A stretch of 64,000 nt of DNA from Salaquimonas pukyongi (GCF_001953055.1 NZ_CP019044.1:1736001-1800000), one strand, 5' to 3'; counted from the first letter of the stretch, positions 9,449 to 19,560 are shown. Notes: a model not told the origin generated them from the letters alone. Numbers and translations: made by a program.

Positions 9449-9757
9449 CTAGCGCCCGGATTTGCCGAAGGGTTTTTGCGGCGGTTCCTGTTCGTCTTCG
9501 TCACGGCCATCGCCAACATGCCGCCGGTATTCCGGCGGCAAATCCACATCGCCGCGCCGGATGGCGCGAATGTCGTGATGCAACCGCAGATAAGCTGCCA
9601 AAACAATGACGGTCATCAGGCCGGGCTGACCGAAGTTCAGCCAGGCAAAATAGCCCGCCAGAATTCCGCAGATCATCAGCAGGAAATACAGCGCCACATT
9701 GACGGCGTGATAGGCAAAACGCAGCAGATACCAGCTGAGGTCGTTGTCCTGGTTCAT
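9449..9757 (-). CDS. Small membrane protein of unknown function
   Basis: The 102-residue product has two hydrophobic segments (about residues 8-40 and 45-58) and a charged C-terminal tail (DGRDEDEQEPPQKP), so it is likely a two-pass inner-membrane protein with a cytoplasmic tail. I do not recognise the family. The start is the ATG at 9757 (MNQDNDLSWY). No clear Shine-Dalgarno sequence precedes it. The longer open frame that extends upstream is a shadow of the DMT transporter gene. Confidence 0.65.
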   Translation of the reverse strand: MNQDNDLSWYLLRFAYHAVNVALYFLLMICGILAGYFAWLNFGQPGLMTVIVLAAYLRLHHDIRAIRRGDVDLPPEYRRHVGDGRDEDEQEPPQKPFGKSGR

Positions 9758-9822
9758 ACTTAAGTATAATAGCAAAAAACCCGGCAACAAAAAGGCTTTG
9801 GCGGTTTTGGTGCCGCCAGCTT

Positions 9823-10800
9823 CTACCGGTTGCGGGGCATTGGCTGTTCGGCAGCGATCTCCTGGCCGGTCTGGTGCTCCCGGAAGATGACGAAAATGCC
9901 CGAACCGATGATCATCAAAATGCCAAGCCAGGCGATCACGTCCGGCCAGTCGCCGAACACCAAAACGCCCCACAGGATCGAACACGGCATGGCGACATAT
10001 TCGAACGGCGCCACGGTTGCTGCCTCGGCAAGCTTGTAGGCCGCGGCAATCATGAAGCCGCCCATCGCACTGGCCAGCCCGATGGCCAGAATGATCATCA
10101 CATCCTCCGGATGGGGCCATATCCAGGGCCGGACCAGGAATTCGAGGGTCGGATCGCCGGTACCGGAAAACTTGCCGTCACCAATCGCCAGGCCGGTCAA
10201 AATGCTGATCACCACAAACGTCGCCTGGACGTAAAATGCCATCGCGGCCGCAGAATCGGTTCTGCCAAGCCGCCGGGTCATCATGTGCAGCAATGCGTAA
10301 AACAGCGCCGCAACCAGGGGAAACAGCGCCGGCAGGGTAAAGGCCGCCGTTCCAGGCCGCATCACAACGGCAACACCGGCTAGCCCGACAAACACCGCTG
10401 CCCAGCGCCGGGGGCCCACTTTCTCACCCAGCATGATGACCGACAGGCCGGTAATAATCAGGGGCGAAACGAAGAACACCGCCACAGCATCTGCAAGCGG
10501 CAGCGTCGCCAGCCCGGCAAAGAAAATCAGATTGGCGCAGACAACCGCAAGCCCGCGGCCAAGATGCAGCAGCGGCCGGCGTGTCTTCAGCGCCGACCAC
10601 CCGCCGGCAAACGGCACGAAAAAGAACAGTGTGAACAACAGGCCGACAATGGAACGGCCGAGCACGATTTCGTGCAGCGCATAGTCGCCCGACAAAAACT
10701 TGATGCCGACATCGTTGAGCGAGAAGGCGATGGCCGCACCAACGGCGCACAGAACGGCAACAACGCCCGTATTGCCGGCAATGGCGGTTCTAACACCCAT
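9823..10800 (-). CDS. DMT-superfamily transporter (EamA domains)
   Basis: The 325-residue protein has ten predicted membrane helices arranged as two EamA repeats, the pattern of the drug/metabolite transporter superfamily. The GMC-like loops (PLADAVAVFFVSPLIITGLS and AEAATVAPFEYVAMPCSI) are characteristic. The substrate could be an amino acid, nucleotide or other small metabolite. The start at 10800 is preferred because GGGAG lies seven bases before it. Confidence 0.88.
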   Translation of the reverse strand: MGVRTAIAGNTGVVAVLCAVGAAIAFSLNDVGIKFLSGDYALHEIVLGRSIVGLLFTLFFFVPFAGGWSALKTRRPLLHLGRGLAVVCANLIFFAGLATLPLADAVAVFFVSPLIITGLSVIMLGEKVGPRRWAAVFVGLAGVAVVMRPGTAAFTLPALFPLVAALFYALLHMMTRRLGRTDSAAAMAFYVQATFVVISILTGLAIGDGKFSGTGDPTLEFLVRPWIWPHPEDVMIILAIGLASAMGGFMIAAAYKLAEAATVAPFEYVAMPCSILWGVLVFGDWPDVIAWLGILMIIGSGIFVIFREHQTGQEIAAEQPMPRNR

Positions 10801-10864
10801 GACCAAACTCCCAGCCGGCACCAAGACAAGTCAGGCGCAGCTGGCCCAGCGTCCGCTGGCCGCC

Positions 10865-11182
10865 TCAGTGGCGCCTTGCCTTCAATATCCGTTGCCAGAG
10901 CGTACCGCCCTCGGTCCTGGAAAGTAAATAGAAATACGCAACGATCATCGCGACAAGCGCCAGCCCCTGCCATTTGTCGAGTTTGAAGACGGCATCATCG
11001 GACGTTCCGGCAACAAGGCCGATCAGATAGCGCCCTGTGAAAAACACCGTCAGAAAGTCCAGAATCTCAGCCGTTACCACCCGCAGGGTCGATACCCGCC
11101 CGTGCCCACGTTCGGATCGGCGTTCCTGCCCTCCCCGTGCAAGATTTCTTTCTGCCGGATCTTCTTGCCTGTCGTCCTTCAT
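10865..11182 (-). CDS. Hypothetical small membrane protein
   Basis: The product is about 105 residues. It starts with a strongly charged, Arg-rich region (about residues 1-30) and has two hydrophobic segments (FLTVFFTGRYLIGLVAG and WQGLALVAMIVAYFYLL). No family is recognised. ATG at 11182 is preceded by GGCGGGG. It lies 64 bases upstream of the DMT transporter on the same strand and could be co-transcribed with it. Confidence 0.55.
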   Translation of the reverse strand: MKDDRQEDPAERNLARGGQERRSERGHGRVSTLRVVTAEILDFLTVFFTGRYLIGLVAGTSDDAVFKLDKWQGLALVAMIVAYFYLLSRTEGGTLWQRILKARRH

Positions 11183-11337
11183 TCCCCGCCTTCTTCCTGG
11201 CAACCGTTCTGCATGACAACACGCCTCTATAAAGATTTGACAGGGTACTGAAACCGCGGCGGCATCAGCTGGTCTTGATTCAGCACCGTCCCGCCGGTAA
11301 TTGCAATGACATCACCCTGCCACTGAAAGGCCAATTC

Positions 11338-11853
11338 ATGTCCAGCCAGCCCAAAAGGTTTCCCGTTACCTGGGATCAGTTCCACCGCGATTGCAAGGCA
11401 CTTGCCTGGCGGCTGGCCGGGATTGGAGATGCCATCGGCGAATGGAAGGCGATCGTATCGATCACCCGCGGCGGCCTGGTGCCGGCGGCCATCATTGCCC
11501 GTGAACTGGGTGTGCGCAACATCGAAACCGTCTGCATCGCCTCCTATCATGAATACAAGGACCAGGGCGATCTCGTTGTCATCAAGTCCATATCGCAGGC
11601 CCTGATCGACGATTCGGGCGGCGATGGAACCGGCGTTCTGGTCATCGACGATCTGACCGACACCGGCAAAACCGCACAAAAAGTGCGTGAAATGCTGCCC
11701 AAGGCCCATATCGCCACCGTCTATGCCAAGCCGAAGGGCGTCCCGATGGCCGACACCTTCGTCACCGAGGTCAGCCAGGACACCTGGATCTACTTCCCCT
11801 GGGACATGGAGATGTCCTATGTGGAGCCGATCTCCGGCAAGCGCGACGGCTGA
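11338..11853 (+). CDS. gpt: Xanthine(-guanine) phosphoribosyltransferase
   Basis: The 171-residue protein carries the phosphoribosyltransferase PRPP-binding motif [13 protein letters not shown] (about residues 101-113) and the [17 protein letters not shown] segment of Gpt. It joins PRPP to xanthine, guanine or hypoxanthine in purine salvage in the cytoplasm. The start at 11338 ([10 protein letters not shown]) is preceded by GAAAGG. Length and sequence match the Gpt family well. Confidence 0.93.
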   Translation: MSSQPKRFPVTWDQFHRDCKALAWRLAGIGDAIGEWKAIVSITRGGLVPAAIIARELGVRNIETVCIASYHEYKDQGDLVVIKSISQALIDDSGGDGTGVLVIDDLTDTGKTAQKVREMLPKAHIATVYAKPKGVPMADTFVTEVSQDTWIYFPWDMEMSYVEPISGKRDG

Positions 11854-11891
11854 CGGCAGTTCGTTTCACCCGCTGCGCACCGCCCGAAACC

Positions 11892-13103
11892 TTGCTCACG
11901 CCCTCAACCCTTGTCGTCCTTGCCACCGTCGTCATCAACATGACCGGCGTCGGCCTTTTCTGGCCGATCCTGCCCATGCTGGTGCAGGAACTGGGTGGCG
12001 GCGGCGTTTCACACACGGCGGTCATTTACGGCCTGTTGTCGGTGGTTTATGCGCTGATGCAGTTCATCTTCGCGCCGATGATGGGCGCGTTGTCGGACCG
12101 CTTCGGGCGCCGTCCCATACTACTGGTGGCGCTTACCGGCATGGGCCTCGACAGCATTCTGCTGGCGCTTGCCCCCAATCTTGCATGGGTTTTCGCAGGC
12201 CGCGCCCTCGGCGGCATTTTCGGTGCCACCTTCTCCGTCGCCAACGCCTACATGGCCGACATCTCCAGGGAAGAAGACCGCGCAGGCGCCTTCGGAATGG
12301 TCGGCGCAGCCTTTGGCATCGGGTTTATTCTCGGTCCCCTGCTCGGCGGCGTGCTTGGCGAAATCGACCTACGCCTGCCGGTATTTGCGGCTGCCGCCCT
12401 GTCGTTTCTGAACGTGGCATTCGGCTGGTTTTTCCTGCGCGAAAGCCTGCCGGCCGAAAGCCGCTCGCAAACGCCCCTTTTGCAGACGAATTTTGTTGCC
12501 GCCATCAAGTGGCTGGTCTTGCGCCCGGTCATTGTGCCGCTGGCGCTGGCGCTGCTGATCGCCAACACGATGCAGCGCGGCCTTGAATCGATCTGGGTCC
12601 TGTTTACGGGGGTTCAATACGGCTGGGGGGCACGCGAAGCCGGCTTTTCCCTTGCCGTGGTCGGCATTTCCTATGTCGTCGTGCAGGGCTTTCTGGTCAA
12701 GCGCGTGGTTGCAAGACTCGGCGAGGCAGCCACCATCGCAGCCGGCTTTTCACTGTCAGCTGTAATGTACCTGATGCTGTCGGTTAACCAGAGCGGACTA
12801 ATCGGCTTTGTCGGCATCGTGCCCCATGTAATCGGCTGGGGCGTTGCCGGTCCTGCCCTGCAGGCACTGGCTTCAAGACAGGTGCAGGCCAGCCAGCAGG
12901 GGCTGCTGCAAGGCACGCTGACCTCGATTTCCGGTCTTGCGGCGGTAGCCGGTCCCATGATCGCAACGGGAACCTTTGCCTGGTTCACCTCGCAAAGTGC
13001 GCCGTTTGCCTTTCCCGGCGCCTTTTTCCTTGGCGGTGGATTATTGCTGTTTCTCGCCGCCTGGATCGGCAGCACATCACGGCGCAAGACACCTGCGAAA
13101 TGA
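11892..13103 (+). CDS. MFS transporter related to TetA-type drug exporters
   Basis: The 403-residue protein has twelve hydrophobic segments and a clear MFS motif A between helices 2 and 3 (GALSDRFGRRPILL). It also has the motif-C-like GAAFGIGFILGPLLGG in helix 5, which marks drug:proton antiporters. It most resembles the TetA/YfkF-like exporters. The start is probably TTG at 11892: the first ATG inside the frame would cut into helix 1, and no ATG or GTG precedes it. It follows gpt by 38 bases. Substrate unknown. Confidence 0.85.
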   Translation: MLTPSTLVVLATVVINMTGVGLFWPILPMLVQELGGGGVSHTAVIYGLLSVVYALMQFIFAPMMGALSDRFGRRPILLVALTGMGLDSILLALAPNLAWVFAGRALGGIFGATFSVANAYMADISREEDRAGAFGMVGAAFGIGFILGPLLGGVLGEIDLRLPVFAAAALSFLNVAFGWFFLRESLPAESRSQTPLLQTNFVAAIKWLVLRPVIVPLALALLIANTMQRGLESIWVLFTGVQYGWGAREAGFSLAVVGISYVVVQGFLVKRVVARLGEAATIAAGFSLSAVMYLMLSVNQSGLIGFVGIVPHVIGWGVAGPALQALASRQVQASQQGLLQGTLTSISGLAAVAGPMIATGTFAWFTSQSAPFAFPGAFFLGGGLLLFLAAWIGSTSRRKTPAK

Positions 13104-13117
13104 GAAAATAACCGGGA

Positions 13118-14680
13118 TCAAGCCACCTGGCGCAGTTTTTCCTGCTCTTCCTCGCTGTCGCGGCGGAAAGCCTCGATGTCACTTTCCCTGAGCATCGGAT
13201 TGTCCAGCAGATCGCTGAACTGCTGCGGCTTTGCAAAATAAAAGCCCTGATAGACCAGCTTCGGGAACTGGCGCAGATACTCGTACTGGGCCTCGTTTTC
13301 CACGCCTTCCACGGTAACTTCATAACCGCGCTCGTGCGCCATGTTGATGATGGTGGAGATCATCGAGCGTGCGCCCTGAGACGTCTCGATCTCGGCAACG
13401 AAGGACGAATCGACCTTGATGCGGTCCACACGGAACTTGTCGAGATAGGAAAGCCCAGAATAACCGGTGCCGAAATCGTCTAGCGCGACGGATACCCCAA
13501 GCGACTGTACCTGACGGATGGTTTCGGCAATTTCGTCGGTTGCCGAAATGAAAATCGATTCGGTAATCTCGATCTCCAGCCGCTCCGGCGGCAGGCCGGT
13601 TTCAAACAGCACATACTGGATTTCGGCAACAAAACCCGGGCGCAGCAAATCCTTCGGAGAGACGTTGACGCTGACTTTCAGACTGCCGAGCGGCTTGATG
13701 CATTTGCACGCTTTCAGCATGATCTGGCGGCCGAGTTTTTCCGTCAGGTTCAACTCCTCTGCAACCGGCACGAAACTTACCGGCGGAATGTACCCCTCTT
13801 TTGGATGGAACCAGCGCGCAAGCGCTTCCACGCCGATCATCGTCTTGCCGTCTTCGGCGATCAGCGGCTGGAAATACGGCTCCAGCCCCTCGCGTTCGAG
13901 CACTTCGTGCAAATCCGTTTCCAGCATGCTCTGCTGGCGGATTTTTGCCGCCATCTGCTTGGAGAAGACGTTGAGTTCCTTCGAATCGCGTTTTTTGGCA
14001 TCAATCAGGGCCAGCTCGGCCCGCTGCAACACCTGCCCTGCCCCATTGTCGCAATCGCGCAGAAAACAGCCGCCGAGATCCAGGCTGAGAAAAAGCGCCC
14101 GTCCGTTCACCTCGACGGGAATGGCAACCGCCTTTTGCAATTCCATTCCCAGGTTTTTCGCTGCCTCCGTGGTTTCGACATCGGGTATGAAAATACCGAA
14201 TACGCCGCCATGCAGCTTGAAGACCATGCTGGGGCTTTCGAAGAAATAGCTGAGCCGGTTGCCGTAGGCGGCAAGTGCCTGGTCGGCAACTTCGCTGCCC
14301 ATGGAATTGTTGATCGACTTCAGCCGCCCCAGATCAATCATCACAAACAGCCCGCGGCTGTTCTTTTCCCGCATGTTGCGGTTGATCGTCTGAATGAGAT
14401 TGTTGCGGTTGGGCAGCCCGGTTTGCTTGTCGTGATATTCAAAATAGCGGATGGCGGCATTGTCCTGGAAGGAGCGCACCAGCAAAACAATGACCGTCAT
14501 GAAGATCAGCGTACAGGAGCTGAAAAGATAAAGCTCCCGGTTGGTGAATTCAAATCCGGCACTATACCCGACCTCGAAAATGCGCTCGGAAAGCTGCCAC
14601 AGGGAAAACAGGCAAAATACAATCGTGGATGCAGCAAGCACGACTACGCGCTTGTGTTGAGTCTCCCTGAGACTGGACAT
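13118..14680 (-). CDS. Membrane GGDEF/EAL protein, probably an active c-di-GMP phosphodiesterase
   Basis: The 520-residue protein has two membrane helices near the N-terminus, a GGDEF-like domain (about 90-245) and an EAL domain (about 265-505). The cyclase signature is degenerate (HGGVFG near residue 158), so c-di-GMP synthesis is not expected. The EAL domain keeps its key motifs: VEALARW, NVSPKDL, EITES, DDFGTGYSGLSYL, DRIKVD, VEGVE and QGFYFAKP. It should hydrolyse c-di-GMP at the inner membrane and favour motility over biofilm. ATG at 14680 follows GGGGGTAA. Confidence 0.92.
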   Translation of the reverse strand: MSSLRETQHKRVVVLAASTIVFCLFSLWQLSERIFEVGYSAGFEFTNRELYLFSSCTLIFMTVIVLLVRSFQDNAAIRYFEYHDKQTGLPNRNNLIQTINRNMREKNSRGLFVMIDLGRLKSINNSMGSEVADQALAAYGNRLSYFFESPSMVFKLHGGVFGIFIPDVETTEAAKNLGMELQKAVAIPVEVNGRALFLSLDLGGCFLRDCDNGAGQVLQRAELALIDAKKRDSKELNVFSKQMAAKIRQQSMLETDLHEVLEREGLEPYFQPLIAEDGKTMIGVEALARWFHPKEGYIPPVSFVPVAEELNLTEKLGRQIMLKACKCIKPLGSLKVSVNVSPKDLLRPGFVAEIQYVLFETGLPPERLEIEITESIFISATDEIAETIRQVQSLGVSVALDDFGTGYSGLSYLDKFRVDRIKVDSSFVAEIETSQGARSMISTIINMAHERGYEVTVEGVENEAQYEYLRQFPKLVYQGFYFAKPQQFSDLLDNPMLRESDIEAFRRDSEEEQEKLRQVA

Positions 14681-14994
14681 TTGCGGTTACCCCCGAATAT
14701 ACGCCGGCACACACCTGGTGACATTGAAACGCAACTGTCTTGACAAAATCTTACGTGTGGAAAAGCAGCGCATTACCGCCGTCAGGTTTCTTACACTAAA
14801 ACGATTTTACCAGAATCAGCAGCACCGGCCTGTTTCCGCCATTGCAAGAAGTTTTTTTTCCAGCGGCGCTGAGAACGCGCAAAACCTTGATTCCAACGGA
14901 AAAAACTTTTCCCCTGTTTTCCACACAAACCCACTAGATGTGGTGTGCGGCAATTTCTTTCACGCTAGTGCTTGACGGCGTTTTCCGAGTCACC

Positions 14995-15175
14995 TTAGGT
15001 ATCGTGCTGGGACGTCACTGTCCCCAGGGGGGCGATCTTCAACAAGATCGCTACAACGAGGAGCGCCGGGTTACCGGCCTTCATGATAGTAGCAACCAGA
15101 GTACCTGGCCGTAAAACCTTCGTTTTGCGGAAAGGGTGGATTTTGCCTTGGCAAAGGTATTGCAAGGGAAAATCC
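14995..15175. other. Strongly structured intergenic element; possible small RNA and/or 29-residue minus-strand peptide
   Basis: Several perfect stem-loops follow one another: GGGAC/GTCCC (15009-15024), GCGATCTT/AAGATCGC (15032-15051), GCCGG/CCGGC (15065-15078), a nine-base stem with one G-T pair (15109-15130), and GGATTTT/AAAATCC (15138-15175). On the minus strand, 15084-14995 also reads as a 29-codon frame beginning MKAGNPALLVVAILL. That is a hydrophobic peptide like type I toxins or leader peptides, but it lacks a good ribosome binding site. I cannot decide between an RNA gene, a peptide and a DNA element. Confidence 0.35.
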
Positions 15176-15198
15176 GATTGTAGCCGGCGGGCCTGCTT

Positions 15199-15245
15199 AA
15201 CCTATATTTAGTGTTTGCATGCCAGTCTGCCACAAGATATAGTAT
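15199..15245 (+). promoter_or_regulatory. Two NrdR-type boxes upstream of nrdJ
   Basis: The 16-base segments at 15199-15214 (core CTATATTTAGTGT) and 15230-15245 (core CAAGATATAGTAT) fit the published NrdR consensus acaCwAtATaTwGtgt. They are exactly 31 bases apart, about three helical turns, the usual spacing of paired NrdR boxes. NrdR represses ribonucleotide reductase genes when dATP is high. The match is seen by eye. The boxes lie about 370 bases before the nrdJ start, implying a long leader. Confidence 0.65.
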
Positions 15246-15484
15246 GGCGTTTGTATCCTTGCTGGGAGTTGTAAGGATGCCTTGCCGTAAACCGGCGGGA
15301 CTGTCGATGGCTTTCACACAGGCTGTAGGCGGCTTCTCAAAGAACCGGCAACGCAAGGCAAAGCGGCGGCAAGGCCCGGCCCGTCCGGCGATTTTTCGTC
15401 CGGCGTGCGGCATCCGGCAAAGACCGGAAGCGGGCTGAAACCGGCATTTCCCGGATCTTGGATGCCACCAGGGACGTCAATCAA

Positions 15485-15517
15485 GGAGTAATGCCAGACT
15501 CCGGTAACCAGTACCGG
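15485..15517 (+). promoter_or_regulatory. Two overlapping leader hairpins before nrdJ
   Basis: GGAGT/ACTCC (15485-15489 with 15498-15502) and CCGGTA/TACCGG (15501-15506 with 15512-15517) are adjacent hairpins that share two bases, so they compete with each other. They sit about 100 bases before the nrdJ start, in the presumed untranslated leader. I saw no B12-box sequence, so a cobalamin riboswitch is not supported. Confidence 0.3.
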
Positions 15518-15615
15518 GAACGGTATTGTATTGTCTGAAGCGCCCTGCAGCCGGAATGGCAACGGGAAAAGGCCACACATGCAAGGCCAGAGACGAAAGG
15601 GATGGGAAATCCAAG

Positions 15616-18600
15616 ATGCGCATAGAGCGGCGGTTTACGAAAAGCGGCAAAACTCCTCACGAGGGCCCCTACGCGGGCATTGAGTTTCGCCAGACTACCA
15701 GCGAGATCAAAAATCCGGATGGCTCCATCGTCTTCCGGCTTGAAAACATCCAGGTCCCGGCGGCCTGGAGCCAGGTCGCTTCTGACATCCTGGCGCAGAA
15801 ATATTTCCGCAAGGCCGGCGTGCCCGCAGTCCTGAAGAAAATCGAGGAGGAAACGGTTCCCTCCTGGCTGTGGAAATCGGAAGCCGACACCGAGGCGCTG
15901 AAAAAGCTGCCGGCAGAACAGCGCTATACTTCGGAAATGGATGCCCGCCAGGTCTTCAACCGGCTTGCCGGCACCTGGACCTATTGGGGCTGGAAAGGCG
16001 GCTATTTCGACACCGAGGAAGACGCCCGCACCTTCTATGACGAATTGTGCTTCATGCTGGCGACCCAAAAGGTTGCTCCCAACTCGCCGCAATGGTTCAA
16101 CACCGGACTTCACTGGGCCTATGGCATCGACGGCCCGGCCCAGGGCCACCATTACGTGGACCCGTTCACCGGCAAGCTGGTGAAGTCGAAATCGTCCTAT
16201 GAACATCCCCAGCCCCATGCCTGTTTCATCCAGTCCGTCGCCGACGATCTGGTCAATGAAGGCGGTATCATGGATCTGTGGACCCGCGAGGCACGCCTGT
16301 TCAAATACGGCTCGGGCACCGGCTCCAACTTCTCCTTCCTGCGCGCTGAAGGCGAAAAGCTTTCCGGCGGCGGCAAGTCATCGGGCCTGATGAGTTTCCT
16401 GAAGATCGGCGACCGGGCAGCCGGCGCCATCAAGTCGGGCGGCACCACGCGCCGCGCCGCAAAGATGGTGGTCGTCGACATCGACCATCCCGACATTGAA
16501 GATTACATCGACTGGAAGGTGCGCGAGGAACAGAAGGTCGCTGCCATCGTCACCGGCTCGAAGACCGTCTCCAGGCACATGAAGGCGATCATGAAAGCCT
16601 GCATCAATTGCCAGGGCAACGCCGATGACTGTTTCGATCCGTCGATCAATTCGGCGCTGAAGCGCGAAATCCGCGCCGCCAAGAAGGCCAGCGTGCCGGA
16701 AAACTACATCCAGCGCGTCATCCAGCTCGCCCGTCAGGGATATACCGACATCGAGTTTCCGGCCTACAACACAGACTGGGATTCAGAAGCCTATCTGACC
16801 GTCTCCGGCCAGAACTCGAACAATTCGGTTTCGCTGACCGACGACTTCCTGCGCGCTGTGGAGGCCGACGAAGACTGGCACCTGACCGCCCGCAAGGACG
16901 GCTCGGTGATGAAAACGGTGAAGGCCCGCGATCTTTGGGAGAAGATCGGAACTGCCGCATGGCAGTCGGCGGACCCGGGCCTGCACTACAACACGACGAT
17001 GAACGACTGGCACACCTGCCCTGCGGCAGGCAGCATCCGCGCCTCCAATCCGTGCTCGGAATACATGTTCCTCGACGATACCGCCTGCAACCTGGCCTCG
17101 CTCAACCTGCTCGCCTTCCGCGACAAGAAAAAGGCCTCCCCCGAAAGCCCGCTGGCATTCGACACCCAGGCTTTCGAGCATGGTTGCCGCCTGTGGATGA
17201 TCGTGCTGGAAATCTCGGTCATGATGGCGCAGTTCCCGTCAAAGGAAATTGCCCGCCTTTCCTACGAATACCGCACCACGGGGCTGGGCTTTGCCAATAT
17301 TGGCGGCCTGCTGATGACCTCCGGCATCGCCTATGATTCAGATGAAGCACGCGCCATTTGCGGTGCGATTACCGCGATCATGACCGGCATTTGCTATGAA
17401 ACCTCGGCGGAGATGGCCGGCGAACTGGGCGCCTTCCCCGATTACGAGCGCAACGCAGATCACATGCTGCGCGTCATCCGCAACCATCGCCGCGCCGCCC
17501 ATGGCGAACAGGACGGCTATGAGGACCTCTCGGTTGCGCCCGTACCGCTCGATCATGGGGCCTGCCCGCAGAACGACCTGGTTGCCCACGCCACCGCGGC
17601 CTGGGACCGGGCACTCGAAAAGGGTGAAAAACACGGCTACCGCAATGCCCAGGCCACCGTCATCGCGCCGACCGGCACGATCGGCCTTGTGATGGATTGC
17701 GACACCACCGGCATCGAGCCGGACTTTGCCCTGGTGAAGTTCAAGAAGCTTGCCGGCGGCGGCTATTTCAAGATCATCAACCGCGCCGTTCCCGAAGCCT
17801 TGCGCACGCTGGGTTACACCGAGGCCCAGATCGGCGAGATCGAGGCCTATGCGGTCGGCCATGGCAATCTGAACCAGGCACCCCACATCAATCCGGGTTC
17901 GCTCAAGGCAAAGGGCTTTGACGAGGAAGCGATCAAGACCGTCAATGGGGCGCTCAAATCCGCCTTCGACATCAAGTTCGCCTTCAACAAGTGGACGCTG
18001 GGCGAGGAATTCTGCAAGCAGACCCTTGGCCTCACCGATGAGCAGTTGAACGATTTCAACTTCGACCTGCTGGCAGCGCTCGGCTTTTCGAAGAAGGAAA
18101 TCGAGACCGCCAACATCCATGTCTGCGGTGCGATGACGCTGGAAGGCGCGCCTCACATCGATGACGCCCATCTGCCGGTCTTCGACTGCGCCAATCCCTG
18201 TGGCAAGATCGGCAAGCGGGCGCTTTCGGTTTCCTCCCACATTCGCATGATGGCAGCCGCCCAGCCCTTCATTTCAGGCGCGATTTCCAAGACGATCAAC
18301 ATGCCCAATTCGGCAAGCGTCGAGGACTGCAAGGATGCCTACATGCTGTCCTGGAAGCTCGCACTGAAGGCCAATGCACTTTACCGCGACGGCTCCAAAC
18401 TGTCCCAGCCGCTCAATGCCTCGCTGATCGAGGATGAGGACGAGGAGGATGCGCTGGAAGAGTTCATCGAAGCGCCCGCCGCTGCCCGCGCCGCCCAGGT
18501 GTCGGAAAAAATCGTCGAGAAGATCGTCGAGCGCGTCGTCGAAAAGACCGTGCGCGAACGCGAAAAAATGCCCGACCGGCGCAAGGGCTACACCCAGAAA

Positions 18601-19521
18601 GCCAATGTCGGCGGCCACAAGGTCTATCTGAGAACCGGCGAATACAATGACGGCCGGCTTGGCGAAATCTTCATCGACATGCACAAGGAGGGTGCCGCCT
18701 TCCGCGCCATGATGAACAACTTCGCCATCGCCGTTTCCCTCGGCCTGCAATATGGCGTGCCGCTGGAAGAATATGTCGAGGCCTTCATCTTCACCAAGTT
18801 CGAGCCGGCGGGCATGGTTATCGGCAACGATGCGATCAAGAACGCCACCTCGATCCTCGACTATGTTTTCCGCGAACTGGCGGTTTCCTATCTCAACCGT
18901 TCCGACCTTGCCCATGCGGACCTTTCCGATTTCTCCAACACCGCGCTTGGCCGCGGCGTGGCGGAAGGCAAGGCCGAGCCGGTTTCCTCGGGCCTTACCC
19001 GCGGACACAAGCTATCGATCGTGCGCCCGGCCTCCGGCGAGCCGAAAGGCTCGGCCAAGGGCGCCGGCACGACGATGTCGAACGTGACGGCCATCGGCAA
19101 GACCGCGGCTGCCACCAAGCTGGAACTGGAAGAAGCACCCACCGCATTCCATCGCGAGCTGCCTGAAGAGGCGGAACCCGCCAAGGAAAGCGTCGCTGAC
19201 ATGGTCGAGCGAATCGCCGACAGCCAATCTGAGTCCCGGGCGGTATCCTCCCCCGCCCGCGGGGTTGGGAAAGCGGACGCGGCGGCTTCTTCCGGTTCCA
19301 ACCAGTCCGCCAATGAGGCCCGGTCTTCCGATGAGGCCCGGTCTTCCGATGAGGCAAAGCCGGCAAACGCCAATCCGCTCGACGCGGGTGCCCAGCGCCA
19401 GAAGGCGCTGATGCAGGGCTATACCGGCAATTCCTGCGACGAGTGCGGCAACTTCACCATGGTCAGAAACGGCACCTGCGAAAAATGCGACACGTGTGGG
19501 GCGACCAGCGGGTGTAGTTGA
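15616..19521 (+). CDS. nrdJ: Vitamin B12-dependent (class II) ribonucleotide reductase
   Basis: This 1301-residue protein reduces ribonucleotides to deoxyribonucleotides using adenosylcobalamin, without an iron-tyrosyl subunit or oxygen. Recognisable blocks are the N-terminal NrdJ region, [29 protein letters not shown], the catalytic region around [20 protein letters not shown] (about residue 478), [20 protein letters not shown], and a C-terminal cysteine ribbon ([13 protein letters not shown]). It is somewhat longer than usual, mainly from a low-complexity stretch around residues 1180-1265 that includes a tandem ARSSDE repeat. The start at 15616 ([11 protein letters not shown]) matches the conserved N-terminus. 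Two NrdR-type boxes lie upstream. Confidence 0.96.
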   Translation: MRIERRFTKSGKTPHEGPYAGIEFRQTTSEIKNPDGSIVFRLENIQVPAAWSQVASDILAQKYFRKAGVPAVLKKIEEETVPSWLWKSEADTEALKKLPAEQRYTSEMDARQVFNRLAGTWTYWGWKGGYFDTEEDARTFYDELCFMLATQKVAPNSPQWFNTGLHWAYGIDGPAQGHHYVDPFTGKLVKSKSSYEHPQPHACFIQSVADDLVNEGGIMDLWTREARLFKYGSGTGSNFSFLRAEGEKLSGGGKSSGLMSFLKIGDRAAGAIKSGGTTRRAAKMVVVDIDHPDIEDYIDWKVREEQKVAAIVTGSKTVSRHMKAIMKACINCQGNADDCFDPSINSALKREIRAAKKASVPENYIQRVIQLARQGYTDIEFPAYNTDWDSEAYLTVSGQNSNNSVSLTDDFLRAVEADEDWHLTARKDGSVMKTVKARDLWEKIGTAAWQSADPGLHYNTTMNDWHTCPAAGSIRASNPCSEYMFLDDTACNLASLNLLAFRDKKKASPESPLAFDTQAFEHGCRLWMIVLEISVMMAQFPSKEIARLSYEYRTTGLGFANIGGLLMTSGIAYDSDEARAICGAITAIMTGICYETSAEMAGELGAFPDYERNADHMLRVIRNHRRAAHGEQDGYEDLSVAPVPLDHGACPQNDLVAHATAAWDRALEKGEKHGYRNAQATVIAPTGTIGLVMDCDTTGIEPDFALVKFKKLAGGGYFKIINRAVPEALRTLGYTEAQIGEIEAYAVGHGNLNQAPHINPGSLKAKGFDEEAIKTVNGALKSAFDIKFAFNKWTLGEEFCKQTLGLTDEQLNDFNFDLLAALGFSKKEIETANIHVCGAMTLEGAPHIDDAHLPVFDCANPCGKIGKRALSVSSHIRMMAAAQPFISGAISKTINMPNSASVEDCKDAYMLSWKLALKANALYRDGSKLSQPLNASLIEDEDEEDALEEFIEAPAAARAAQVSEKIVEKIVERVVEKTVREREKMPDRRKGYTQKANVGGHKVYLRTGEYNDGRLGEIFIDMHKEGAAFRAMMNNFAIAVSLGLQYGVPLEEYVEAFIFTKFEPAGMVIGNDAIKNATSILDYVFRELAVSYLNRSDLAHADLSDFSNTALGRGVAEGKAEPVSSGLTRGHKLSIVRPASGEPKGSAKGAGTTMSNVTAIGKTAAATKLELEEAPTAFHRELPEEAEPAKESVADMVERIADSQSESRAVSSPARGVGKADAAASSGSNQSANEARSSDEARSSDEAKPANANPLDAGAQRQKALMQGYTGNSCDECGNFTMVRNGTCEKCDTCGATSGCS

Positions 19522-19522
19522 T

Positions 19523-19560
19523 CTGACTCGGGGGACTCGAACCCCCGATCAAGCGGTATA
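19523..19560 (-). other. tRNA T-arm remnant next to nrdJ, possible attachment site
   Basis: On the minus strand CGGGGG and CCCCCG (19529-19547) enclose the loop TTCGAGT, a perfect tRNA T-arm. No matching acceptor 5' strand, D-arm or anticodon arm follows within tRNA distance, so a full tRNA is absent. It sits exactly where the GC-rich core gives way to AT-rich genes, as expected of an integration scar. Confidence 0.5.

Noticed and set aside
15246-15615. Cobalamin riboswitch before nrdJ
   Set aside because: Despite the B12 link I found no B12-box or the other conserved core segments.
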